Below are positions 55,829 to 64,000 of a stretch of 64,000 bases of DNA, piece by piece; position 1 is the stretch's first letter; each line of letters begins with the position of its first letter. Position numbers and translations under genes: made by a program. This DNA is from UBA7985 sp002711265 (GTDB lineage Bacteria > Pseudomonadota > Alphaproteobacteria > UBA7985): contig CBFIBS010000003.1 in NCBI GenBank assembly GCA_965660945.1, forward strand, positions 120,577-184,576, written 5' to 3'. The notes beneath the pieces are model-generated. The model saw only the letters and a program-made list of their open reading frames with translations, did not search any database and was not told the origin of the DNA.

Positions 55829-58800
55829 CCACGGTGATTCCCCCTGCTGATCTGCCCTCTGCGGATATCTCTGGCCGGGTCGACAGGCTGGCCGATGCGC
55901 TGGCTGAACCCCGCGTGCCGCCCAGCCGCCGCCCGGCCTACGTCGAGCTGCAGGCCAGTTCCAACTTTTCGTTTCTGCGCGGGGCCAGCCACGCCGACGA
56001 ACTGGCGCTGACCGCCGGGGTTCTGGGGCTGCAGGGGCTGGCCGTCACAGACCGCAATTCCATGGCCGGGGTGGTGCGGGCGCATGTTGCCTGCCGCGAC
56101 GCGGGCCTGCGCTATATCGTCGGTTGTCGGCTCGACCTGATCTGCGATGCCCGCCCTGAGACCAGCGGCGAGCGCCGCCGCACCCGCGTGACCCGGACCC
56201 AGGCGCGCAAGCCCGCCGGTACCGAGCGGGTCGCGACCGAGGCGCTGGTCGAACCCCGTGACGCCCGCCCGGGCCTGTCGTTTCTGGCCTACCCCACTGA
56301 CCGCGCGGCCTATGGTCGGCTGTGCCAGCTGCTGACCCTCGGGCGACGGCGGGCGCCCAAGGGCGAGTGCTTCATCGACCTCGACGACCTGCTCGCCCAC
56401 GCCGACGGGCTGATCCTGATCGCGCTGCCGCCGCCGGTGATCGATCAGGCCTTCATGCTGACCCTGCTCGACCTGCAGCCGCGCTGGCAGGGGCGGCTGT
56501 ATCTAGGGGGGCATCATCACCTCTGCGGTGACGCCGCCGCCCGGTTGTCCCAGCTGGCGGCGCTGGCGGTGCGGGCCTCGACTCCGCTGGTGGCGCTCAA
56601 CGACGTGCACTTCCACGTGCGCAGCCGCAAACCGCTGCAGGACGTGCTGACCTGCATCCGCCACGGCTGCACCATCGACACCGTCGGCACCCGGCTGTTC
56701 CCCAATGCCGAGCGCTGCCTCAAGACCCCGCACGAGATGGCGCTGCTGTTTGCCGACCACCCCGACGCGCTGGCGCGGACGGTGGAGATCGCCGGGCGCT
56801 GTGGGTTTTCGCTCGACGAGCTGGCGTACGAGTACCCGGATGAGCTGACGCAGGCTGGCCGGACCCCGGCAGAGGAGCTGCGCCACCTCGCCTACGAAGG
56901 CGCGCACCGCCGCTATGGCGAGACCGTGCCGGAGACGGTGGTGCACAACATCGAGCACGAGCTGGCGCTGATCGGTGAGCTGTCCTACGAGGCGTATTTT
57001 CTCACGGTCTACGACATCGTCCGCTTTGCCCGCTCGCGGGGGATCCTGTGCCAGGGGCGGGGCTCGGCGGCGAACTCCACGGTCTGTTTCTGCCTTGGTA
57101 TCACGGCGGTGGACCCGGCGCGGATGGACCTGCTGTTCGAGCGCTTTATCTCCGCCGCGCGCGACGAGCCGCCGGATATCGACGTCGACTTTGAGCACGA
57201 GCGCCGCGAGGAGGTGATCCAGTACATCTACAGCAAGTATGGTCGTGACCGGGCGGGGCTGGCGGCGACGGTAATCTGCTACCGCACGCGCGGCGCGGTT
57301 CGTGATGTCGGCAAGGCGCTGGGGCTGTCCGAGGACGCCATCGCCGCGATCAGCTCCAACATTTCCGGGTGGAACGAGAGCCGTGCCGGGCCCCGGCCCA
57401 AGTCGGCTGCCAATCCCGGTGACGGGGGCAAGGACAGTGGAGACAGCAAGAGCCGCAACGGCAAGGGCCGCTCCGACCGCCAGACCCTCGCCCACGAGCG
57501 GCTGGGTGAGATCGGCCTCGACGTTGCCTCGCCGCGTCTGGCCATGGCGCTCGACCTGATCGAGCAGATCCGCGGCTTTCCCCGGCACCTGTCCCAGCAC
57601 GTCGGCGGCTTCGTGCTCACCCGTGGCCCGCTCTCCGACTACGTGCCGATCGAGAACGCCGCCATGCAGGACCGCACCGTGATCGAGTGGGACAAGGATG
57701 ACCTCGAAGCGCTGGGGTTGATGAAGGTCGACGTGCTGGCGCTGGGCATGCTGTCGTGCATGCGCCGCTGTTTCGAGCTGCTCGAACAGCACTACGGCAA
57801 GCGGCATTCGCTGGCGAGCATCCCGGCGGAAGACCCGGCGGTCTACGAGATGCTGTCGCGGGGGGACTCGCTGGGTGTGTTTCAGGTCGAAAGCCGGGCG
57901 CAGATGAATATGCTGCCCCGGCTCAGGCCCCGCACCTTCTACGATCTGGTGGTCGAGGTTGCCATCGTCCGGCCCGGGCCGATCCAGGGCGACATGGTCC
58001 ACCCCTATCTGCGCCGCCGCAACGGCGAGGAGCCGGTGGAGTTTCCCTCGGCCGAGCTCGAGGGCGTGCTGGGCAAGACCCTCGGTGTGCCGCTGTTCCA
58101 GGAGCAGGCGATGAAGATCGCCATCGTCGCAGCCGGCTTCACGCCGAGCGAGGCTGACCAGCTGCGCCGGGCCATGGCGACCTTCAAGAAGGGCGGCATG
58201 CTGCACCGTTTCGGTGACAAACTGCGCGAGGGCATGGCTGCGCGGGGCTACGATCCGGCCTTTGCTGATCGCTGTTTCAAGCAGATCGAGGGCTTTGGTA
58301 GCTACGGCTTTCCCGAGAGCCACGCAGCGTCCTTCGCCCTGCTGGTCTACACCAGTTCGTGGATGAAGAAGCACTACCCCGAGGTCTTCGCCTGCGCCCT
58401 GCTCAACGCCCAGCCCATGGGGTTCTATGCCCCCGCTCAGATCATCCGAGACGCGCAGGAGCACGGGGTCGAGGCGCTGCCGCCCGACGTCAACGCCTCG
58501 GACTGGGACAACAGCCTCGCCTTTCCCAGCGGGCGCCCGGTGGGGCTCAGCAGAGGAGGAAGCGCGGGGACAGGGGGGCTGCCGTCTTCGACCCGGTGGC
58601 CGGATGTTCAGCCCCGGCCCTACGCCATCCGGCTGGGGCTGCGGCAGGTCAAGGGGCTATCGGAGGACGATGCCCGCCGCATCGTCGCCGCGCGCGATAA
58701 CGGCTATCCGGACATGCTCAGCCTGTGGCGGCGATCGGGAGCGTCGGTGGCCGCCCTAGAGACGCTGGCGCGGGGGGATGCATTCGCCTCCATGGGGCTG

Positions 58801-59733
58801 GCGCGGCGTGAGGCTTTCTGGGCGATCAAGGCGCTGCCCGATGAGCCGCTGCCGCTGTTCGCCGCGGCGGCGGCTGAGGAGTGGGGGGACGTGGCGCAGG
58901 GCGCAGAGGCGCTGCCGGCGATGAGCGTGGGTGAGGAGGTCGCCGACGACTACCGCGCGCTGCGGCTCTCGCTCAAGGCGCACCCGATGGCGCTGGTCCG
59001 CGACCGGTTAAGCGCGGCGGGCCGGGTGCCGGCGCAGGCGCTATGGGATCTGCCGGACGGGGCGCTGGTGCGGCTGGCCGGGGTCGTGCTGGTGCGTCAG
59101 CGGCCGGGGTCGGCGCGGGGGGTGATCTTTATCACCCTCGAAGACGAGACCGGGGTCGCCAATCTGGTGATCTGGTCGGACCGGTTCGAGCAGTACCGGC
59201 GCGCGGTGCTATCGGCGTCGCTGCTCGAGGTGTGGGGGCGGGTGCAGAAGGTCGGCGAGGGGGAGCATCAGGTCATCCATATCACCGCCCAGCAGCTGTT
59301 TGACCGCTCGGCGCTGCTGGCCCAGATGCAGGTGGCTGAGGGCGAGATGGCGATGCTCGACAGCCCGGTCGAACCCCCGCTGGCGCGGGCGGATGAAGTG
59401 GTCCGGCCGCTGCCCGCAGACCCGCGACTGGCGGGGCTTGCCGGTCTCGCTGGCCGGGCTGAGACGACGGCGCCGCTGCGGGCCATGGCCCAGAAGGGGC
59501 ACTGGGGTACCGGACAGGGGGTTGGCCATTCGATTGAGAAGTCGATTGAGACGCCCATGTCACGGCCCGTGAATAGATCATTGGATGACGGATCCACGCA
59601 GGAGCCGGTTGGGAGATCGGCCGGAACTCTGGTCGGCGCTCTAGTTGGGGCTCAGACCCCCCATACGGGTCTGGGTGCTCCCAATCCCTTTGGTCAGTCT
59701 GGCCGTCGACCGCGGCGCGTGCGTCGCGCCTGA
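55825..59733 (+). CDS. dnaE2: Error-prone DNA polymerase DnaE2
   Basis: C-family polymerase for damage-induced mutagenesis, about 1302 residues against roughly 1050-1100 usual. PHP domain: YVELQASSNFSFLRGASHADEL; catalytic Asp triad region: CQGRGSAANSTVCFCLGIT and PPDIDVDFEHERREEVIQYIYSKYGRD; then LFQEQAMKIAI and SAASFALLVYTSSWMKKHYPEVF; OB fold GVIFITLEDETGVANLVIW. Extra length comes from a basic insert near residue 110-140, a Gly/Asp/Ser-rich insert near 525-560, and an 85-residue Arg/Ser-rich tail. Confidence 0.96.
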   Translation: MTTVIPPADLPSADISGRVDRLADALAEPRVPPSRRPAYVELQASSNFSFLRGASHADELALTAGVLGLQGLAVTDRNSMAGVVRAHVACRDAGLRYIVGCRLDLICDARPETSGERRRTRVTRTQARKPAGTERVATEALVEPRDARPGLSFLAYPTDRAAYGRLCQLLTLGRRRAPKGECFIDLDDLLAHADGLILIALPPPVIDQAFMLTLLDLQPRWQGRLYLGGHHHLCGDAAARLSQLAALAVRASTPLVALNDVHFHVRSRKPLQDVLTCIRHGCTIDTVGTRLFPNAERCLKTPHEMALLFADHPDALARTVEIAGRCGFSLDELAYEYPDELTQAGRTPAEELRHLAYEGAHRRYGETVPETVVHNIEHELALIGELSYEAYFLTVYDIVRFARSRGILCQGRGSAANSTVCFCLGITAVDPARMDLLFERFISAARDEPPDIDVDFEHERREEVIQYIYSKYGRDRAGLAATVICYRTRGAVRDVGKALGLSEDAIAAISSNISGWNESRAGPRPKSAANPGDGGKDSGDSKSRNGKGRSDRQTLAHERLGEIGLDVASPRLAMALDLIEQIRGFPRHLSQHVGGFVLTRGPLSDYVPIENAAMQDRTVIEWDKDDLEALGLMKVDVLALGMLSCMRRCFELLEQHYGKRHSLASIPAEDPAVYEMLSRGDSLGVFQVESRAQMNMLPRLRPRTFYDLVVEVAIVRPGPIQGDMVHPYLRRRNGEEPVEFPSAELEGVLGKTLGVPLFQEQAMKIAIVAAGFTPSEADQLRRAMATFKKGGMLHRFGDKLREGMAARGYDPAFADRCFKQIEGFGSYGFPESHAASFALLVYTSSWMKKHYPEVFACALLNAQPMGFYAPAQIIRDAQEHGVEALPPDVNASDWDNSLAFPSGRPVGLSRGGSAGTGGLPSSTRWPDVQPRPYAIRLGLRQVKGLSEDDARRIVAARDNGYPDMLSLWRRSGASVAALETLARGDAFASMGLARREAFWAIKALPDEPLPLFAAAAAEEWGDVAQGAEALPAMSVGEEVADDYRALRLSLKAHPMALVRDRLSAAGRVPAQALWDLPDGALVRLAGVVLVRQRPGSARGVIFITLEDETGVANLVIWSDRFEQYRRAVLSASLLEVWGRVQKVGEGEHQVIHITAQQLFDRSALLAQMQVAEGEMAMLDSPVEPPLARADEVVRPLPADPRLAGLAGLAGRAETTAPLRAMAQKGHWGTGQGVGHSIEKSIETPMSRPVNRSLDDGSTQEPVGRSAGTLVGALVGAQTPHTGLGAPNPFGQSGRRPRRVRRA

Positions 59734-59941
59734 GACTGTCGAAGCATTCTGAGCGCCACTGAAATGAGGGGCGCTGCCCCTCGGCGCCGTCAAGGCCAGG
59801 CCGCCGCATTCGCGGCGGTGCTCCGCAGCCCTGACCGCACCACACCCCGAACTTCGCCAGTCGGTCAGAAGGTCAGATCACTCTGACCTTCTGCTTTGAT
59901 GAGAAAGTCTGAATGATGCGCTGTCGGCGTGAAGAGCTCGC

Positions 59942-60037
59942 GCGCGCTCGAAGGCGCAGCCGTTTTGAGTGCAACCTGAAGGGTGGCGTGCCGTTCCCTC
60001 GACGGCTTCGCCGTCTTCGGGAACGCCCCGCGCAACC
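59942..60037. repeat. Intergenic hairpin-repeat cluster D (diverged)
   Basis: In the 389-base gap before the tRNA gene lie an R4-like module (59942-59972, with a GGCGCAGCC centre) and an R3-like module (59985-60037). The R3 copy has arms GTTCCC/GGGAAC and inner stem GACGGC/GCCGTC, different bases from the other copies but fully paired. The rest of the gap (59734-59941, 60038-60122) shows nothing recognisable. Confidence 0.75.
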
Positions 60038-60122
60038 CCGGTGCCGCCAAAAAATGACGGCTCTCCAGGCTACGCGCCCTTGTCCCCATGCATCTGAATT
60101 GATAAGCCAAAGCCTTCGGTAG

Positions 60123-60197
60123 GCGGGTGTAGCTCAGTGGTAGAGCAGTAGCTTCCCAAGCTACGTGTCGAGGGTTCGATTCCCTTCACCCGCTCCA
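60123..60197 (+). tRNA. tRNA-Gly (anticodon CCC)
   Basis: Acceptor GCGGGTG pairs with CACCCGC; D-arm GCTCAGTGGTAGAGC; anticodon arm GTAGC-TTCCCAA-GCTAC with anticodon CCC (reads GGG); T-arm GAGGGTTCGATTCCCTT; CCA is encoded (60195-60197). 75 bases. Confidence 0.97.
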
Positions 60198-60298
60198 GAA
60201 TTCCAATAATTCAACTCCGCTGTTCCCTTGTAGCGTTGGCCTGCCCCATCGAAATGGTCGAACCCGAATGTTAGGATTGGCTTCGGCTTCGAGCGGAG

Positions 60299-60420
60299 TC
60301 ATGCCGCCCTTCTTCTATAGGGCGGAATGAGCGAAGCGGGCAAAACGGTCACCGGAGCTGGAGGCTTGTAGCCAAGGGAAGAATGAGGCCGGTAGATGTT
60401 GTAGTGGATCCTCCAGCCTG
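60299..60420 (-). pseudogene. IS3-family transposase remnant (C-terminus only)
   Basis: On the minus strand the frame ending with TGA at 60299 reads WRIHYNIYRPHSSLGYKPPAP, the C-terminal end of IS3-type OrfB integrases (YN-x2-RPHSSLGY). Upstream the match stops. No inverted repeats were found. It is 100 bases from the tRNA-Gly gene, a common site of insertion. Confidence 0.85.
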
Positions 60421-60451
60421 CTTTGGGTCTGATTGAGTCTGGTCTCTAAGC

Positions 60452-61150
60452 TCAGGCCTTGCCCGTTTCGGCCCCTGTGTCCGCATCTGCATCGGCATCG
60501 CCCGCAGAGCGCTTGCCGAAAAAACCGAAGCCAGAAAAACGTCCAAAACTGCTGGCCCCGCTGATGCTGTCGAACAGCCCGCTCAGCGATCCGTTCTCCA
60601 CGCTGTTCGCCCAGCGCTCGGCGTCTTCCAGCGCCTGATCCAGCGCCTTCATGGTCGCGCTCAGATCCTCGCTGCCATCCTTGAGCCAGGCCATGGAAGT
60701 GCGAATGTACACCACCGTCAGCCCGTTCTGACGAAACTTGCCGCGAAGCCCACCCTCGCCCAGACCCGCCGCCTCCAGCATCCAGTCCATGGACCGCTGC
60801 AGGTGCTTGTGGGTCATCGCCGCGAGCCGCAAGTCGGACCGGACGGAAAATGCCATCATCCCGAGCGCGTCGCGGTAGGGTGTCAGGGCATCAAAGCGGG
60901 CCATCAGCACTTCGAACAGGCGGTCGCGCGGGCTGTCGTTCACGTCGATCGACGCGCACTCCTCCAGCACCGCTGCGTCAACGTGCCGGTTAAGCGCACT
61001 GATCAGGTCGTACTTGCTGTCGATCAGCGTCCGCAGTTCGACGAGGGTCAGCTCCAGCGCCGCCGCCAGATCGGCGAGGGTCAGGCGCGACCACCCCTTT
61101 TCCTCAATAGTGGCAAAGGCACGCTCAAGCTGAGTGGAGGACAGTGGCAC
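60452..61150 (-). CDS. TetR-like helix-turn-helix protein with COQ9-like body
   Basis: 232 residues. N-terminal region ATIEEKGWSRLTLADLAAALELTLVELRTLIDSKYDLISALNRHV is a TetR-type HTH; the body (RDRLFEVLMARFDALTPYRDALG, WMLEAAGLGEGGLRGKFRQNGL) recalls rpsU-associated/COQ9-like proteins. A Gly/Phe-rich part and an Asp-Ala repeat form the tail. Function not established. Confidence 0.78.
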   Translation of the reverse strand: MPLSSTQLERAFATIEEKGWSRLTLADLAAALELTLVELRTLIDSKYDLISALNRHVDAAVLEECASIDVNDSPRDRLFEVLMARFDALTPYRDALGMMAFSVRSDLRLAAMTHKHLQRSMDWMLEAAGLGEGGLRGKFRQNGLTVVYIRTSMAWLKDGSEDLSATMKALDQALEDAERWANSVENGSLSGLFDSISGASSFGRFSGFGFFGKRSAGDADADADTGAETGKA

Positions 61151-61366
61151 AGGTTCGGCTTCCTTCGATCGATAGCGACGCCTTTAAGGTAGGGGCTTTT
61201 ATACCGATTTTCAGGGGCAAGTTGGCGCAGCGCGGTATTATCGGCCCCAACCGCCGCCGGGTAGGAACCCGCCGCCGCGCCCGCTGCCGTCCCGGCACAG
61301 CAACCTGTCGCAGTCCTGCACCGGGTCGGGGATCGTGACCCTTCGCCAATCCCGTGCCCGTAGGCT

Positions 61367-64000
61367 TCAGCGCGCGGCGCAGAGCCGGTCCAGATCCGCC
61401 GCGTCTGCCCCACCGGTGATCAGCCGGGCGATGTAGCCCTCCTGGTCGCCCAATTGGCTCCGCTGGGCGTCGATGATGCCATTGTTCTCACGCACAACCC
61501 GTTGCAGCCGCGCCAGTTCTGCGCCGAGGTTATCGCGCTTTGCCGAACAGTCGTTCAGCAGGGCCATGACCTCTGCCAACCGCGCTTCGAGGACGTCATA
61601 GGCCGGCTCTTGTTCGGCGAGCACTTGTTCTAAGGCATCCCGCTGCGCCAGCGCCGTTTCCAGACTGGCCGTCAATTGCCGCCGCTCGGTGTGCATGCTG
61701 CTGTAGTCAGCGACACAAGCGCGGGTGACGTCGCCCAGTTCAGTGAAGCCCGCCGCCGATAAGCGTGCCAGATCCTCGTCGCTATGACAGATCTGAAGCA
61801 GGCTCAGTAAAGACGACCGCGCTTCTTCCACCTGCATCATCAGCCGCTGGCTGCGTATGCGCTCATCACCAACGGCCAACCGGGCGTCGGTCAGCGTGGC
61901 CTGCAGGGCTTCCAGATCCAGGTGCAGGCGGCTGATTTCTTCGTCGCGCACGGCAATTTCAGCTGTCAGTTCACCGTGGGTCAGACGCAAGGCTGTGTTC
62001 TGCGCCTCAAGCGCGTCGCGGCGGCTCTCCGACGCTGACAGCTGTTGCATAATGCCGTCGATAACCGCTGTCTTCTCGAGTAATTCGGCGTGGAGGCTCT
62101 TGACTAGTGTAACCGTTCTGGCGTGCTGGTTCTGCTCGGCCGCGACTTCTTTGAGGGCCTGATCCAGCCGGGCCTGCAAGTCGACAACCATCTGGCTCAG
62201 TCGGTCGCGCTCGGCCCCATTTTCACCAATTTGCAGGTTCAGGCTGTCAATTGTCACACGCGCAGCCTCCAACGAGGCAAGGGTTGCATCGTGCTCGCGC
62301 ACCATCGCATCTCGCTCGGTCTGCCATTCGTCTTGCGCGCTCTGGAACACAAAAATCTGCTGACGCAGCTCGACGACCACCTCACCCAGGCTTTCACGTT
62401 CTGACTGCAGGCTCATGACGCGAGCCTGCGCCATGGCGGCTTCTTCCTGGGCCGCGGCGAGTTGGTCCATGATGCTGATGATTGTTTGGTCACGTTCGAT
62501 CAGAACCGCGTCGAGGGAAACCAGCCGAGCCCGTGCGTCGTCAAGCTGCGCGGTTAGGTCACTGACGGTCTCGCTGTCCACTTTGGCATTGCGTTCGAAG
62601 ACAATCAGCATCGACCTTGCTTCCTCGAGCTGCCGATTGAGGTCGGCAATTGTGCTGTCTCGGTTCGTGATGTGCACGCTCAACTCCGCCACCTGCATCT
62701 GCAAGTCTTCGAATGCGGCATGGTCCACGCGTAGGGCTTCGATCCGGGCTTCGAGGCCCAAGATTGACTGGTTCAGCTCTTCGATGGCGGTGTTTTTCCG
62801 GGCCAACACCTCGTTCAGGCTGCGCACGGTTTCGCGTAGGCGCAGGATGGTTTCATCACGTTTGGCGACGGTGACCTCACGCTCGGCCAGCGCCTTCCCT
62901 GTGATTTCGACCTGCTGACTCAGGTCCTTGTTTGCCGCTTCCAGCGCTGCCAACCGTTCAAGCAGGATTTCAATCTGGGAATCCCGGTCTTCCAGGTGTG
63001 CAGCGGAGTCCTGTAGCTTAACCAGAATGGCGCCATTCTGCTCGAGCGCGGCCCGCAAGTGCTTGATCTCCACCCTGAAGCTGGCGTTCTCGGTTTCTAG
63101 ACCATTGAGTGCCAGGCTGAGGCTCTCCAGCTGGACGATCAACTCGGCGCGTTCGGCCGTCAGTCTGCTGTTATCGCCGGTCAGGCTTTCTACTGCGCTT
63201 TCAAGTTCAGTGTTGGCCAAGACGGCGGTTGAGCGTTCCTCGACCAGCAATTTGATCTGGACTGTCATCCGCTCGATTTCAGCCCTGAGGGCAGCGACCT
63301 CGGCTTCGTCACGCTGGTTGCTCAGGGCGTCGCGCAAGCGCAGGCGCAGGGCTTCACTCATCTCGTGCAAGCGATCGATTTCGGCCGTGAGGGCCGCGAT
63401 CTCGGATTCCGCCTGTTGCCCGTCTTGCTCCAACAGAAGCACGCGCGCGTCGAGTGCACCCAGACGGCTCTGTTTTTCGGCATTGAGGTCGAGCAGGCGA
63501 ACCAGTTCGGCCTGCAGCGCGGCCATGTCCTCGGTCTGGTCCCCATCCAGCAGTTGCTGGGTCAGGACCGCAATCTGATTTTCCAGCTCAGATCGGGCCA
63601 GCCGCTGATCATTGAATAAGGTTTCGAGCCCAGCGATCTGCGCTTGAAGAGCGGCATTGGTGGCTCGCAGCCGAGAGAGGCGGAAGATGAAATCAGTGTA
63701 GCGGGGCAGTTCGGCCGCGCTGCGGGTTTCGATCAGGAAACCGCCCGTCCCACTGGTCAGGCACTGTAGTTTTTCCACTGCCGGGCTCTCCAGATCGATG
63801 CCAAGCAGGAACACCGGCAGGTTTCGGTCCTTGAGCTGTGGAACGAGGTTGCAGACATCGACCCCGCAGTTGCCTTCACCGTCGGAGATAACCACGATCG
63901 TGCCTTGCTCGCTGACCGGGACTTGGTTGGCCGCGAGCGCAACAGCGTCGCGCAGCGGGGTCTTTGCCCGATTGATCGGAAGCAGGCTGTCGACGTAACC
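61367..64000 (-). CDS. vWA-domain protein with a very long coiled coil (N-terminus outside window)
   Basis: The frame is open to the right edge. The edge-proximal part has von Willebrand A features: INRAKTPLRDAVALAANQV and GTIVVISDGEGNCGVDVCNLV, including a TPL...  and an ISDGE stretch of MIDAS type, then VFLLGIDLESPAVEKLQCLT. From about residue 65 of the visible part on, some 750 residues are heptad-rich coiled coil (LQAQIAGLETLFNDQRLARSEL; many LNxxL, LEARI, EIERL units). It ends GYIARLITGGADAADLDRLCAAR with a terminal Cys-Ala-Ala-Arg. No named family was recognised. It may be an SMC-like or structural scaffold, or an envelope tether. Confidence 0.8.
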   Translation of the reverse strand, partial: GYVDSLLPINRAKTPLRDAVALAANQVPVSEQGTIVVISDGEGNCGVDVCNLVPQLKDRNLPVFLLGIDLESPAVEKLQCLTSGTGGFLIETRSAAELPRYTDFIFRLSRLRATNAALQAQIAGLETLFNDQRLARSELENQIAVLTQQLLDGDQTEDMAALQAELVRLLDLNAEKQSRLGALDARVLLLEQDGQQAESEIAALTAEIDRLHEMSEALRLRLRDALSNQRDEAEVAALRAEIERMTVQIKLLVEERSTAVLANTELESAVESLTGDNSRLTAERAELIVQLESLSLALNGLETENASFRVEIKHLRAALEQNGAILVKLQDSAAHLEDRDSQIEILLERLAALEAANKDLSQQVEITGKALAEREVTVAKRDETILRLRETVRSLNEVLARKNTAIEELNQSILGLEARIEALRVDHAAFEDLQMQVAELSVHITNRDSTIADLNRQLEEARSMLIVFERNAKVDSETVSDLTAQLDDARARLVSLDAVLIERDQTIISIMDQLAAAQEEAAMAQARVMSLQSERESLGEVVVELRQQIFVFQSAQDEWQTERDAMVREHDATLASLEAARVTIDSLNLQIGENGAERDRLSQMVVDLQARLDQALKEVAAEQNQHARTVTLVKSLHAELLEKTAVIDGIMQQLSASESRRDALEAQNTALRLTHGELTAEIAVRDEEISRLHLDLEALQATLTDARLAVGDERIRSQRLMMQVEEARSSLLSLLQICHSDEDLARLSAAGFTELGDVTRACVADYSSMHTERRQLTASLETALAQRDALEQVLAEQEPAYDVLEARLAEVMALLNDCSAKRDNLGAELARLQRVVRENNGIIDAQRSQLGDQEGYIARLITGGADAADLDRLCAAR

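Noticed and set aside
56503..58464. Long minus-strand open frame opposite dnaE2
   Set aside because: Shadow of dnaE2 with no domain and composition of an antisense frame.

Overview
The window is high-GC DNA from the chromosome of an alphaproteobacterium, most likely a Rhodospirillales-type lineage. This is inferred from gene order and signals, not from a database search. The evidence is: the fmt-truA / dapE-dapD / HAD-hydrolase block; a Rieske-cytochrome b-cytochrome c1 operon; the imuA-imuB-dnaE2 mutagenesis cassette behind an alphaproteobacterial LexA box (GAAC-N7-GAAC); oxygen-dependent hemF; a UbiK-type small protein; and a TPP riboswitch. Almost everything is core chromosome. The only mobile-element trace is an IS3-type transposase remnant beside a tRNA-Gly gene near 60.3 kb.

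Layout. 1-4.4 kb: fmt (cut by the left edge) and truA, facing dapE, dapD and a HAD nucleotidase; the 5' end of dapE looks frame-shifted in a hexanucleotide repeat. 4.5-10.1 kb: a large hybrid histidine kinase, folE and trkH. 10.2-13.4 kb: argD-argF-hslO on the minus strand, with a terminator hairpin in the argD leader. 13.4-16.9 kb: recX, apaG, a beta-hydroxyacid dehydrogenase, a GNAT enzyme and an MlaC-like lipoprotein-free lipid carrier. 17.1-19.8 kb: a thiamine-salvage unit in which a TPP riboswitch precedes a lone TRAP-type binding protein, thiM and thiE. 20-24 kb: an aspartate-type aminotransferase, a MarR regulator, ilvE and pgsA. 24-31.4 kb: uvrC, folB, a FolM-like reductase, a Na/Ca exchanger and uvrB. 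31.5-37 kb: small envelope, stress and lipid genes (EF-hand protein, GNAT, msrB, csaA, plsY, proC, ybjN-like, ubiK). 37.2-44.2 kb: a plus-strand run of lgt, a MidA-type methyltransferase, pgeF, prs, rplY, pth and ychF. 44.2-49.1 kb: two DUF2147-like exported proteins, a VOC protein and the cytochrome bc1 operon. 49.4-52.6 kb: trmL, hemF, a LysR regulator and an XRE regulator. 53-59.7 kb: the SOS mutasome. 60-64 kb: tRNA-Gly, the IS remnant, a TetR-like protein and a long vWA/coiled-coil protein cut by the right edge.

The feature that ordinary gene annotation does not explain is a modular family of intergenic hairpin repeats at four places (about 21.2-21.75, 28.6-29.05, 35.65-35.94 and 59.94-60.04 kb). 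At least four module types recur. Each is a nested inverted repeat with a small GCGAAGC/GCTTCGC-like centre, and stem differences between copies are compensatory. Other points worth a second look are the TPP-controlled orphan TRAP binding protein, a cytochrome b whose Qo site naturally carries the alanine known from strobilurin resistance, the frame break in dapE, the possible attenuator before argD, and tandem repeats sitting at gene ends.
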